Shown: piece by piece, positions 51,390-59,924 of the stretch
Numbering within the stretch: position 1 is the first letter of the stretch
How the letters are laid out: each line of letters begins with the position of its first letter
DNA from: Verrucomicrobiales bacterium
Lineage (GTDB): Bacteria; Verrucomicrobiota; Verrucomicrobiia; Verrucomicrobiales; DEV007
Assembly: GCA_029213265.1 (NCBI GenBank)
Contig: JARGNG010000011.1
Coordinates: 62,001 to 126,000 of the forward strand
Direction of reading: 5' to 3'
Length of the DNA stretch: 64,000 nt
Notes under the pieces: model-generated
What the model saw: the letters and a program-made list of their open reading frames with translations, nothing else
Databases searched by the model: none
What the model was told of the DNA's origin: nothing
Made by a program: the position numbers and the translations under genes

Positions 51390-52187
51390 ATGAAACTTGG
51401 AGTCATCGGCTGTGGAAAAATGGGACGGGCCCTCGTCGGGGGAATTCTCAATGCAGGAATCTGCGAGGCGGAAAACGTCTTTGTGTATGATTCCTATGCG
51501 GACGCCGCTGCGTCCATGGCAGCCGAGCTCGGTGTCATGCAAGTCGGATCCAATGCGGAAGTGGTCACCCACTCCGAAGTCGTTCTTCTCTGCGTAAAGC
51601 CCCAGGGATTTGCCAACATGCTGGCCGAACTCGGCGATTCGGCAGATCGACTTCTCATTTCGATCGCTGCCGGAACGCAAATTGCCAGGATCGAAACAGG
51701 AAGTGACAACAAGCATCGCGTCATTCGGGTGATGCCTAACACCCCCGCCCTCGTCGGGAAAGGAGCATCCGCCTATGCACTCGGTTCCAGAGCGAACGAA
51801 GCGGATGCAAAAATCACAGAATCTCTTCTCAATGCGGTCGGATACTCCTGCCGCGTCGAAGAAACCGCCCTCGATGGAGTGACCGCACTCAGCGGAAGCG
51901 GTCCGGCCTACGTGTTTCTCCTCATTGAATCCCTCGTTGCTGCCGGGATCGAACAAGGCCTCACGCCCGAGATCGCCCACGATCTCGCCGCTCACACCGT
52001 GGCGGGTGCGGCCGAGCTACTCTTGCAGAGCAACGAATCCCCCGGCCAGCTTCGCGAAAACGTGACCAGCCCCAACGGAACCACTTTCGCCGCGCTGGAA
52101 TCCTTTCGTGCCGACCACTTTTCTGAAATCGTAAATCGAGCGGTAGCGGCCGCAGCAGATCGCTCCCGCGAGCTTGGAAAAGCCTAG
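51390..52187 (+). CDS. proC: Pyrroline-5-carboxylate reductase
   Basis: 265 residues from the ATG at 51390. Last step of proline synthesis: NADPH-dependent reduction of pyrroline-5-carboxylate. Rossmann fold at the N-terminus (MKLGVIGCGKMGRALVGGIL), LLCVKPQGFANMLAELGDSA, IRVMPNTPALVGKGASAYAL, and the C-terminal dimer/active-site signature ALDGVTALSGSGPAYVFLLI plus ENVTSPNGTTFAALESFRAD. Size and motifs are complete. Starts 66 bp after the HHH gene; the uridylyltransferase gene starts 58 bp later. Confidence 0.96.
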   Translation: MKLGVIGCGKMGRALVGGILNAGICEAENVFVYDSYADAAASMAAELGVMQVGSNAEVVTHSEVVLLCVKPQGFANMLAELGDSADRLLISIAAGTQIARIETGSDNKHRVIRVMPNTPALVGKGASAYALGSRANEADAKITESLLNAVGYSCRVEETALDGVTALSGSGPAYVFLLIESLVAAGIEQGLTPEIAHDLAAHTVAGAAELLLQSNESPGQLRENVTSPNGTTFAALESFRADHFSEIVNRAVAAAADRSRELGKA

Positions 52188-52245
52188 TCAGCTTCCCCAT
52201 GTCGGATTCGTAACTTTCTTCGCTCACAAATTTCCAGCAATCCCC

Positions 52246-53670
52246 ATGAAAACCCCACGCGAACATTTCGAAGAAAACGACCAGGGACAGGTCTTTGCAT
52301 TTTATGACTCTCTTTCTGATGAGGAAAAAGTAAACCTCGATCAGCAGGCTGCCGAAATCGATCTCAACGAACTGGATCGACTCGTCGACACCCTCGTTCG
52401 CCACCCCGGTGGCGGCAATGAGTCGATCGCTGACTCGCTTGAGCCGGCGGACTGCATTCCCCTGCCCCGGAGTGGAGGCCACCAGGCACTCTGGGAGGAA
52501 GCCACCGAAAAAGGAGAAGCCGCTCTCCGTGCCGGCCGCGTCGCCGCGTTTACGGTAGCCGGCGGACAGGGAACCCGACTGGGATACGACGGTCCCAAAG
52601 GTACTTTCGGAGTGACTCCGGTTTTGCAGAAATCTCTCTTCCAGGTTTTCGCCGAAAAGATCCTCGCCTCGAGCCGGGCCTATGGGAAACCGATCCCGTG
52701 GTACATTCTCACTTCGATCATCAACCATGAGGCGACCGTCGCATTTTTCGAAGAGAACGAATACTTTGGACTGCCTTCCGACAAGGTTCACTTTTTCAGT
52801 CAGGGACTGATGCCCGCAGTCGACGATGACGGGAAAATCCTACTTTCCGGAAGGGGACAGATTGCCCTCAGCCCCGACGGACACGGCGGCGCACTGCGGG
52901 CGCTGGTTCGATCCGGATCCATTCGTGAAATGGAAGCCGATGGCATCGATGTGATCAGCTATTTTCAGGTCGACAATCCGCTGGTCCGCTGCATCGACCC
53001 GGCCTTTATCGGCTTTCACCTTCTTCATGATTCCGAGCTTTCCAGCAAGATGGTCCCCAAGGCCTATGCGGAAGAAAAAGTCGGTGTCTTCTGCCAACAG
53101 GGCGGCAAGTCACTCGTGGTCGAATACAGCGATCTTCCGGATCGTCTCGCCGGGGAAACAACGGACGATGGCGAACTCCGGTTTCGTGCGGGAAGCATCG
53201 CCATCCACATCTTCAGTCGCTCCTTTGTCGACCGGCTTGGCAGTGGAATCGATGAATCGGCCAAACTCCCTTTTCACCTCGCCAACAAGAAAGTTCCTTT
53301 CCTCGACGCATCGGGAAGCTTGCAGGAGCCGACCGATCCAAACGCCTACAAGTTCGAGATGTTCGTCTTCGATGCTCTTCCTTTTGCGAAGAATCCTGTG
53401 ATCATCGAAACCGCGCGGGAGGATGATTTCTCGCCGGTCAAAAATGCCGATGGCGTCGACTCACCGCAAACCTGTCGTGACGATCAACTCCGCCAGTATG
53501 CCCGCTGGGCGAAGGCTGCAGGAATCGATCTGGCAACGGATGAAACCGGCCTCCCCGGAATCAGCTTCGAGGTTTCGCCCTTTTTCGGCGACAACGAGGA
53601 CCGCTTCGCCGCCTCCTGGGACGCTCTCACGCACAAACCTGAGTTGACGGACGGCCTCGTTCTGGTGTAA
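52246..53670 (+). CDS. UDP-sugar pyrophosphorylase (UAP/UDPGP type)
   Basis: 474 residues from the ATG at 52246 (MKTPREHFEENDQGQVFAFY). Eukaryotic-type UDPGP-fold nucleotidyltransferase: nucleotide loop FTVAGGQGTRLGYDGPKGTF, PWYILTSIINHEATVAFFEE, uridine/sugar contacts in LSPDGHGGALRALVRSG and YFQVDNPLVRCIDPAFIGFH, then KVGVFCQQGGKSLVVEYSDL and EMFVFDALPFAKNP. The pattern is closest to UDP-N-acetylhexosamine pyrophosphorylases, so UTP + GlcNAc-1-P to UDP-GlcNAc is likely, with glucose-1-P as alternative. Such UAP-type enzymes occur in PVC and Bacteroidetes bacteria. RidA follows 12 bp downstream. Confidence 0.88.
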   Translation: MKTPREHFEENDQGQVFAFYDSLSDEEKVNLDQQAAEIDLNELDRLVDTLVRHPGGGNESIADSLEPADCIPLPRSGGHQALWEEATEKGEAALRAGRVAAFTVAGGQGTRLGYDGPKGTFGVTPVLQKSLFQVFAEKILASSRAYGKPIPWYILTSIINHEATVAFFEENEYFGLPSDKVHFFSQGLMPAVDDDGKILLSGRGQIALSPDGHGGALRALVRSGSIREMEADGIDVISYFQVDNPLVRCIDPAFIGFHLLHDSELSSKMVPKAYAEEKVGVFCQQGGKSLVVEYSDLPDRLAGETTDDGELRFRAGSIAIHIFSRSFVDRLGSGIDESAKLPFHLANKKVPFLDASGSLQEPTDPNAYKFEMFVFDALPFAKNPVIIETAREDDFSPVKNADGVDSPQTCRDDQLRQYARWAKAAGIDLATDETGLPGISFEVSPFFGDNEDRFAASWDALTHKPELTDGLVLV

Positions 53671-53682
53671 GTCGGCAGCACT

Positions 53683-54147
53683 ATGAGTGCTGATGCCCGT
53701 CTTGAAGAACTTGGAATTTCCCTCCCTCCTCCGCCCAAAGAAATGGGTGTTTACAAGCTGCTGGTGCAAACCGGCAACCTTGGATACCTCTCCGGCCATG
53801 GTCCCTTTCTTGACGATGGCAGTATCATGACCGGCCGTCTCGGCGAAGATGTGACGCTGGAGGAAGGTCAGGCCGTGGCCCGACAGGTGGGACTCAACCT
53901 GCTTGCTACATTGAAAGACAAACTGGGTTCGCTCGACCGGGTCTCCCGCCTCATCAAGACCCTCGCCCTCGTGAATTGCACAGACGACTTTTACGACCAG
54001 CCCGCCGTCATCAACGGCTTTTCCGATCTCTTCGCCGAGGTGTTCGGGGAGGAAGCCGGAATTGGCGCCCGCAGTGCCATGGGCACCAATTCGCTTCCCG
54101 GGAACATCCCGGTGGAGATTGAAATCATCGTCGAAATCAAGGATTGA
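53683..54147 (+). CDS. RidA-family (YjgF/YER057c) deaminase
   Basis: 154 residues, a slightly long member of the RidA/YjgF family. Signatures: LVQTGNLGYLSGHGPFLDDG, EEGQAVARQVGLNLLATLKD and the C-terminal GIGARSAMGTNSLPGNIPVE, which aligns with the R-(S)-(A)-G-V-(N/S)-LP-P-VE motif; the substrate-binding Arg is present. Hydrolyses reactive enamine/imine intermediates made by PLP enzymes. It precedes a PLP D-threonine-aldolase-type gene by 40 bp, so the two may work together. Confidence 0.9.
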   Translation: MSADARLEELGISLPPPPKEMGVYKLLVQTGNLGYLSGHGPFLDDGSIMTGRLGEDVTLEEGQAVARQVGLNLLATLKDKLGSLDRVSRLIKTLALVNCTDDFYDQPAVINGFSDLFAEVFGEEAGIGARSAMGTNSLPGNIPVEIEIIVEIKD

Positions 54148-54187
54148 GACAGCGCCCGGATTCCAATTTTTTTCCGGCATCCGCACC

Positions 54188-55354
54188 ATGGATGCCGTCA
54201 ATCACATGAGCCACGACTTTACGACCCAGGACCCAACAGGGTTGTATGAGGGACTCGACAGGGTTGCCTCGCCCTCCCTGCTCTTTGACGCGGACGCGAT
54301 CGATCGCAACATCCAGCGCATGATCGACATCGCCGGCGGACGCACCGATCTTCTTCGCCCGCACATGAAGACGCACAAGTGTGCCGAAATTTTGAAGCTT
54401 CAGATCAAAGCCGGGATCGACAGGATCAAGTGTGCCACGATTGCCGAAGCCGAACTCGCAGCCATGAGCGGCGTCGCCGATGTGTTGCTCTCGTATCCTC
54501 TCGTCGGGCCCAACGCAGAGCGGTTTTCGGCGCTTGGAAAGGCCTATCCCGATACCACCTTTGCGACGATCGCGGACAGTCCCGAGGGAGTCCTGAGCCT
54601 CGCTTCTTTTGCCAGTCCGGAACACCCGGTCCGGCTCTTTCTCGATCTCGATTGCGGAATGCATCGCACCGGAATCGGAGCCACCGAAGCCGCCGTCGAC
54701 CTGGTCCGGCAGATTCAGCAGAACGCCTCGCTTCAGTTTGCAGGCATTCACGCGTATGACGGGCACATTCACGATGCCAGCATCGAAGCGAGAAGAACTG
54801 CTTTTTCCGCCGCCATGGAAGTGCTTGGTGAACTCCTGCAGCGATTTGCTGCGGAAAAGATCGAAGTCCCTCTGATCGTCTCCGGCGGTTCCCCTACCTT
54901 TGCCCTTCATGCTGAGAAGGCGATGTCTGCGGACAGACCGTGGCAATGCTCACCGGGAACCACGCTGCTCTGGGATGCCGGATACGGAACGCATTATCCC
55001 GATCTTGCTTTTGATCCGGCTGCTTTCCTTCTCACCAGGGTGGTCAGCCATCCGGGTGAAACTACGATTTGCGGCGATCTGGGAAACAAGGCGGTTTCCG
55101 CGGAAAATCCGATCGAAAACCGGGTCCGTTTCCCGGGTGTTCCCGTGGTTCGTTTTGTAGGACAAAGCGAGGAACATCTCGTGATCGAAATCAGCGACCG
55201 GGAAAAATATCCCGTCGGCACCGAGCTTCTCGGAATTCCCTATCATGTCTGTCCCAGCGTCGCCCTTTACCAGCGGGCACGGATTCTTCGATCCGGGGAA
55301 GTAACGGAGGAAGAATGGGAGATCGCGGCGCGAGATCGTCGATTGACGGTGTAG
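54188..55354 (+). CDS. DSD1-family PLP enzyme (D-threonine aldolase/D-serine dehydratase type)
   Basis: 388 residues from the ATG at 54188; the frame extends upstream but overlaps ridA. Alanine-racemase-type N-terminal PLP barrel with the Schiff-base Lys in LLRPHMKTHKCAEILKLQIK, sequence FLDLDCGMHRTGIGATEAAV and the phosphate-binding VSGGSPTFALH. The C-terminal D-serine-dehydratase-like domain carries metal ligands His and Cys in GIPYHVCPSVALYQRARILR. Expected to cleave D-threonine or another D-beta-hydroxy amino acid to glycine and an aldehyde. Substrate is not decidable by sequence alone. Confidence 0.9.
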   Translation: MDAVNHMSHDFTTQDPTGLYEGLDRVASPSLLFDADAIDRNIQRMIDIAGGRTDLLRPHMKTHKCAEILKLQIKAGIDRIKCATIAEAELAAMSGVADVLLSYPLVGPNAERFSALGKAYPDTTFATIADSPEGVLSLASFASPEHPVRLFLDLDCGMHRTGIGATEAAVDLVRQIQQNASLQFAGIHAYDGHIHDASIEARRTAFSAAMEVLGELLQRFAAEKIEVPLIVSGGSPTFALHAEKAMSADRPWQCSPGTTLLWDAGYGTHYPDLAFDPAAFLLTRVVSHPGETTICGDLGNKAVSAENPIENRVRFPGVPVVRFVGQSEEHLVIEISDREKYPVGTELLGIPYHVCPSVALYQRARILRSGEVTEEEWEIAARDRRLTV

Positions 55355-55385
55355 GTAGGCAGGGGCTTTGCGTCTACTTTCACCG

Positions 55386-55450
55386 TAAAGGAAAACGTCA
55401 GTTTTTCCCGCAACCGCTGGCACCGTCCGAAATTCTCACGAATTCCTCTC
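55386..55450. repeat. 65-bp interspersed element (copy D)
   Basis: Begins TAAAGGAA and ends TTCCTCTC; the interior AACGTcagTTTTTC and CCGAAATTCTCACGAATTCC match copy A closely (same length). Located just after the DSD1-type gene, before the convergent SH3-tailed gene. Confidence 0.72.
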
Positions 55451-55484
55451 CCCCTGCGCGACGACCGCAGATGATGCTTTGCTC

Positions 55485-56567
55485 TTACTGCGAAAGATAA
55501 CTGCTGGAAATCGTTCCAACGCGACCATCCGGCAACTGGATCCGGGAAATTCCATCGCCGGAACTGAGAACGTTCACGCCGCCTCCCTGATAGAGTTTCA
55601 CCTTCACCCCGTTTACCGTGGCGGAGCCATCACGCACCACGGAAGCCGGAGTTCCCGCAGGCGGATCCTCGGTGCGACGCTGAAAAATGGGAGCCGGCTG
55701 GGAAGCCGTGGGAGCGGGAGGAGCCGGCTCATCAAAGGATGCCGGGTCAGGAATTTCATTGGATGCCACAGGAGGAGCCGGAGATTCGCTCGCTACGCTA
55801 CCCGTTGGAGGCGTGCTGGTGGCTACCGGAAGCGGATCCGCGCCCGCAGGCACTTCCTCCGGCTTTTTCCTGCCAAACAGTTTGCTGAAGAACCCGGGTT
55901 TTCCGTTTCCAACCGGCAGTTCAGACGAGGCCGGCGCTTCATTGACCGTTGCTTCCTGCAGAGCCGAATTCATCGCTTCCGGGTTGGGGGTGCTGACAGG
56001 CGGCTGAGGGGGAGCATCGGCAGCACTTGTCTCATCGCCAGCCGCAGGGGCCTCTGGATGGTAGGGATTCTGATAGTCAGAAGCGCCTACCGGAGCTTCA
56101 AAAACGGGAGCGTTATTCTTCTTTTTGGACTGAAAGAACTTAAAGAGCCCGCCTTCCTTTTTGGGAAGCCCGGCAACGGGTGTAGGCGCCGTCACACCTT
56201 GAGGCGCAGCCCCCTCAAAAGGCGGCACATAGTCCCGCCCTCTGCGAATCGGAGGCCTCGGGGTGTCCGAGGGCGGCGCAGGAGGTGGCTTATTCGCGGC
56301 CAGAAATTCGGCTGCAGTTCGCGGTGGTGGTGGGTGCGGGGTTCCACTTTGTGCTGCCCGCGAATACATCAACTCCTTTTGCTTTCGTGCTTCTGCGGCG
56401 GCGCGGGCCAGTTCCCGATCCGCCTGGGTCCGGTTGTAGGCGACATTGCCCTGTGTATCGTAGGCGGTTGCCGCCGGGCCATAGGGAAGTGCTTCTGCGC
56501 CATCCTGCGAGTTGCCGAAAGTGGCAAAGCATGATATTCCCAAGATCAGGAGTAAAATCGATTTCAT
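55485..56567 (-). CDS. Secreted Pro/Ala-rich protein with SH3-like C-terminus
   Basis: 360 residues. Signal peptide (MKSILLLILGISCFATFGNS), a charged helical start (RTQADRELARAAAEARKQKE), then long low-complexity Pro/Ala/Glu sequence interrupted by two related basic-hydrophobic motifs (GLFKFFQSKKK and GFFSKLFGRKK). The last about 50 residues (VKVKLYQGGGVNVLSSGDGI, SRIQLPDGRVGTISSSYLSQ) look like a bacterial SH3 domain. Probably a flexible envelope-spanning or cell-wall-binding protein. No enzymatic motif. Divergent from the M19 gene. Not a named family. Confidence 0.72.
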   Translation of the reverse strand: MKSILLLILGISCFATFGNSQDGAEALPYGPAATAYDTQGNVAYNRTQADRELARAAAEARKQKELMYSRAAQSGTPHPPPPRTAAEFLAANKPPPAPPSDTPRPPIRRGRDYVPPFEGAAPQGVTAPTPVAGLPKKEGGLFKFFQSKKKNNAPVFEAPVGASDYQNPYHPEAPAAGDETSAADAPPQPPVSTPNPEAMNSALQEATVNEAPASSELPVGNGKPGFFSKLFGRKKPEEVPAGADPLPVATSTPPTGSVASESPAPPVASNEIPDPASFDEPAPPAPTASQPAPIFQRRTEDPPAGTPASVVRDGSATVNGVKVKLYQGGGVNVLSSGDGISRIQLPDGRVGTISSSYLSQ

Positions 56568-56633
56568 GCGATTGTTCGTGTTTCTTCTCCCCTACTGTGC
56601 TCTGTTTTCCTCTACATTTCCAGCCTAACAAAC

Positions 56634-57713
56634 ATGAATTTGATCTTCGACGTACACCTCGATTTGAGCATGAACGCTCTCGAATGGAACCGCGACATTA
56701 CCCTTCCGCTTGAGGAAATCCGGGCCTACGAAAAGGGAAAGACGGACATGAGGGCCCGCGGAGCCAACACCGTTTCCCTCGACGAAATGAGAAAGGCCGG
56801 AGCCGGTCTCTGTGTCGCAACGCAAATTGCAGGATGCATGAAGCCAGCCGGACCGGTCGCGAGTTGGGAAACTCCTGCACAGGCCTGGGGCATGACGCAG
56901 GCCCAGCGTTCCGTTTACGAGGTGCTCTCCGAATTGGGCGAAATGGCGCCGATCACCAATTTGGAGCAGCTGGACGCCCACCTCGCCAAGTGGGCCGACC
57001 CGGAGGCTGCCGCTGCGAGAAAGGAGCCGATCGGATATGTGCTCAGCCTGGAAGGTGCGGACTCCATGGTCACGGTCGACTACCTGGAGAGGGCCTACGA
57101 ATATGGTCTCCGTGCCCTCGGCCCCGCTCACTACGGCATCGGGCGCTACGCCTTTGGGCACGATACGGTGGGCGGTCTTCCCGAATGCGGAAAGGAACTG
57201 GTCCGGAAAATGGATGAACTCGGGATCATTCTCGACGTCACCCACTTGAGTGACGACTGCTTTTTCGACGCGCTCGACATCTACGGAGGAACGGTTTGGG
57301 CCAGCCACTCGAACTGCCGCGCCCTGGTCGACGATCCCCGTCAGTTCAGCGATGAGCAGATCAAACTTCTCATCGAACGCGGTGCCGTTCTTGGAAGCGT
57401 CTTCGACGCCTGGATGATGAAACCCGGATGGATACGGGGCGTCTCCACTCCTCAATCGGTCGGCGTGAAAGTGGAGGACGTTCTTGATCACGTGGATCAT
57501 ATCTGCCAGCTCGCCGGCAATGCCTCCCACGTCGGCATCGGAAGCGATCTCGACGGTGGATTTGGTCTCGAGCAGTGCCCGATGGATCTCAACAGCATCG
57601 TGGACCTCCAGCGCCTCGACGGACTACTGGCGGATCGTGGTTATTCCGAAGAAGAGATCAGCGGATTCTTTCACGGGAATTTCCTGAGACTGTTGCGGGA
57701 AGCCTGGGCGTAA
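56634..57713 (+). CDS. Membrane-dipeptidase-family (M19) zinc peptidase
   Basis: 359 residues. Metal-dependent hydrolase of the renal-dipeptidase family: the HxD site DVHLDL near the start, Glu in YVLSLEGADSMVTVDYLER, His in ILDVTHLSD and VWASHSNCRALVDDPRQFSD, and the final Asp in HVGIGSDLDGGFGLEQC. Cleaves dipeptides, some with D-residues. No signal peptide is evident (starts MNLIFDVHLDLSMNALEWNR), so it is probably cytosolic, unlike many M19 proteins. Upstream is a half-copy of the TAGAGGAA repeat (GTTTTCCTCTA at 56604-56614). Confidence 0.92.
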   Translation: MNLIFDVHLDLSMNALEWNRDITLPLEEIRAYEKGKTDMRARGANTVSLDEMRKAGAGLCVATQIAGCMKPAGPVASWETPAQAWGMTQAQRSVYEVLSELGEMAPITNLEQLDAHLAKWADPEAAAARKEPIGYVLSLEGADSMVTVDYLERAYEYGLRALGPAHYGIGRYAFGHDTVGGLPECGKELVRKMDELGIILDVTHLSDDCFFDALDIYGGTVWASHSNCRALVDDPRQFSDEQIKLLIERGAVLGSVFDAWMMKPGWIRGVSTPQSVGVKVEDVLDHVDHICQLAGNASHVGIGSDLDGGFGLEQCPMDLNSIVDLQRLDGLLADRGYSEEEISGFFHGNFLRLLREAWA

Positions 57714-57752
57714 CCGTCAAAAGGCGCCCCTCTTGTCGGGCTTGATCCATTC

Positions 57753-58436
57753 TCATTCCGGTGTGCCGCGGAACAACTCGTAGAACGCAATCGCCGCAGA
57801 CGCCGCGACATTGAGCGAATCGATCTCGTTTGCCATCGGGATCGTCACCTTTTTATCACAGAGTGCTTCCACTGCTGCCGGCAGGCCCTCCTCCTCACTG
57901 CCAAGCAGGACCACCGATTTGGCAACCGAATTGACCTGGGATAGCTTGACGGCCCCTTCCCGCAAACTGGTCCCGAAACTGACAAATCCGGCATCCCGGA
58001 ATCGAAGGAATTCCGCCGATATCGACGGCACCTCAAAAATCGGAATCCGAAATACCGCCGTGGCGGAAGCTCGAACACATTTCGCGCCAAACACATCGGC
58101 CCCAAGCCCGGACTCCAGCACAACGCCCTGCGCGCCAAAGGCAGCCGCAGAACGGATGATGGTTCCGAGGTTTCCGGGATCCGCCAGGCTATAAGGAACC
58201 ACGAGACGGGAGACACGGGCGAGAAACCTGTCGGAGGGAGAAGACGGGTGGGGTCTTACTGCCGTAGCGTAGACTCCGCGATGAAAGGGAAACCCACGCT
58301 CCGCCGTTAGAATCTCCGGACTCTCCTCCCGAAACGGGATCGAATCGCTCTTCAAACGATCCAGTAGCAGGGAATGGCGTTCTTTCTCGAGGACGACTTC
58401 GATCACCTCAAATGATGAATCGAGCAGCGCTTCCAC
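57753..58436 (-). CDS. TrmH/SpoU-family RNA 2'-O-methyltransferase
   Basis: 227 residues from the GTG at 58436. SPOUT knot motifs are present: SLADPGNLGTIIRSAAAFGA (motif 1), VVLLGSEEEGLPAAVEA (motif 2) and VTIPMANEIDSLNVAASAAI (motif 3). It methylates ribose 2'-OH in tRNA or rRNA with SAM. In the same frame upstream the sequence reads PTFIVEGRWAVEALL, which is the conserved N-terminal substrate-domain start of this family; this points to a true start at a CTG (58475-58473) overlapping the upstream stop (CTGA). Downstream of a small membrane protein gene. Confidence 0.9.
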   Translation of the reverse strand: MEALLDSSFEVIEVVLEKERHSLLLDRLKSDSIPFREESPEILTAERGFPFHRGVYATAVRPHPSSPSDRFLARVSRLVVPYSLADPGNLGTIIRSAAAFGAQGVVLESGLGADVFGAKCVRASATAVFRIPIFEVPSISAEFLRFRDAGFVSFGTSLREGAVKLSQVNSVAKSVVLLGSEEEGLPAAVEALCDKKVTIPMANEIDSLNVAASAAIAFYELFRGTPE

Positions 58437-58471
58437 TGCCCATCGCCCTTCGACTATGAAAGTCGGCTCAC

Positions 58472-58816
58472 TCAGTGTGCTTCTTCAGTCTTCCTTTGCG
58501 AATAGCCCAGGAATCCAAAAGCGACCAGCGCGAGACCACCGAGGAGACGGAGAACGCCACCCAGGGCAGTAGCGCCCATGGTGCTGAAACCGTAAGCAAG
58601 AATACCCAGTCCCATGAGAATGGCGAAAACAGGTCCTGCTATCTCAATTGCTTTCGCGGAAAGAGGCAGACATCCCAGGATTGCAAACATCAGGGTAAAG
58701 AAAACGAGGAAGAGCCAAAGCGGAGTCCAGTTGCCGTTGCTGGCACTGACGCAGACTTCACAAAGAAGCCAGCTCAGACCACAAACATAGAAAAAGCCGA
58801 GGGAAAGGGAATTCAT
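58472..58816 (-). CDS. Small four-helix membrane protein
   Basis: 114 residues, not recognised. Four hydrophobic segments in sequence (LSLGFFYVCGLSWLLCEVCV; LWLFLVFFTLMFAILGCLPL; IAGPVFAILMGLGILAYGFS; GGVLRLLGGLALVAFGFLGY) with a short polar tail. Two consecutive genes share the stop/start overlap with the TrmH gene downstream, so the two are coupled. No functional motif. Confidence 0.65.
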   Translation of the reverse strand: MNSLSLGFFYVCGLSWLLCEVCVSASNGNWTPLWLFLVFFTLMFAILGCLPLSAKAIEIAGPVFAILMGLGILAYGFSTMGATALGGVLRLLGGLALVAFGFLGYSQRKTEEAH

Positions 58817-58906
58817 ACGATCGAAAGTGATTCAGGTTCGGAAAGTTTCAAGTCGATTATTACGAAAGTAGCTACGCGTCAGAGTGAATCAGGGAAACCC
58901 TGATAC

Positions 58907-59872
58907 CTATCTCGTCTTTTCCCGAACCTCGCCAAACTGACGAAATTTCTGATAGCGGGCTTCGAGGAGGTCTGCAGTCGGCTGACCTTCCAACTCGAGG
59001 AGGTGCTTGTTTACGGTGCTCTTGAGATTATTGGCGGAGCCGACATGGTCGTGATGCGCGCCTCCCATGGGTTCCGAAATCAGTTCGTCAATGATGCCAA
59101 TGTCGAGGAGATCGCTGGCGCTCAATTTCAATGCCTGCGCCGCTTCCGTCGCATACTTTCGGTCTTTCCAGAGAATCGCGGCACAACCTTCCGGACTGAT
59201 CACGGAATAGTAGGCATTTTCCATCATGAGGACGCGGTCCGCGACTCCAATTCCCAATGCGCCACCGGAACCACCTTCGCCAATGACGACGGCAATGATC
59301 GGAACTTTGAGAGACATCATCTCACGCAGATTGAATGCAATCGCCTCCGCGATGTTTCGCTCCTCGGCTCCAATACCGGGATAGGCACCGGGAGTATCAA
59401 TCAGCGTAACGATGGGAATATGGAACTTCTCAGCCAAACGCATGAGGCGAAGAGCTTTGCGGTACCCTTCCGGATGCGCGCTGCCAAAGTTACGGCGGAG
59501 ATTTTCCTTGGTGTCCCTCCCCTTTTGGTGACCGATCACCATGACCTTGCGACCCTCAAGATATGCAAAACCTCCGGGCATGGCCTCGTCATCCCCGATA
59601 TGGCGGTCCCCGTGCAGTTCCAGAAAATCATCGAAAGAGTGCTCCACGTAGTCGAGCATGAAAGGCCGCTGGGTATGCCGGGCAATCTGAACGCGCTGCC
59701 AGGAAGAAAGATTCCGATATACGTCGGTCTTCGTCTTGGTCAGCTTATCTTCGATCCGCTTCATCTCGCTCGACATGTCAATGTCACTGTCGGCAGCACG
59801 GTCACGGAGCTCCGTGAGCTGACGCTCGAGATTCACAATCGGTTTTTCAAATTCCAAAGGTTCTGTGATCAT
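58907..59872 (-). CDS. accA: Acetyl-CoA carboxylase carboxyltransferase alpha subunit
   Basis: 321 residues from the ATG at 59872 (MITEPLEFEKPIVNLERQLT); an in-frame extension to 59941 overlaps upstream intergenic sequence. Carboxyltransferase half of acetyl-CoA carboxylase, making malonyl-CoA with AccD in the cytosol. Typical segments: WQRVQIARHTQRPFMLDYVE, ELHGDRHIGDDEAMPGGFAY, PVGLRRNFGSAHPEGYRKAL-type stretch, TLIDTPGAYPGIGAEERNIA, VVIGEGGSGGALGIGVADRV and YSVISPEGCAAILWKDRKYA. Last gene of the 61301-58907 minus-strand cluster; accD is not in the window. Confidence 0.97.
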   Translation of the reverse strand: MITEPLEFEKPIVNLERQLTELRDRAADSDIDMSSEMKRIEDKLTKTKTDVYRNLSSWQRVQIARHTQRPFMLDYVEHSFDDFLELHGDRHIGDDEAMPGGFAYLEGRKVMVIGHQKGRDTKENLRRNFGSAHPEGYRKALRLMRLAEKFHIPIVTLIDTPGAYPGIGAEERNIAEAIAFNLREMMSLKVPIIAVVIGEGGSGGALGIGVADRVLMMENAYYSVISPEGCAAILWKDRKYATEAAQALKLSASDLLDIGIIDELISEPMGGAHHDHVGSANNLKSTVNKHLLELEGQPTADLLEARYQKFRQFGEVREKTR

Positions 59873-59924
59873 AGCAGTTTCCCGGTAAGTAATAGAATAT
59901 CGGATCGCTCCTATCAAACGACAA

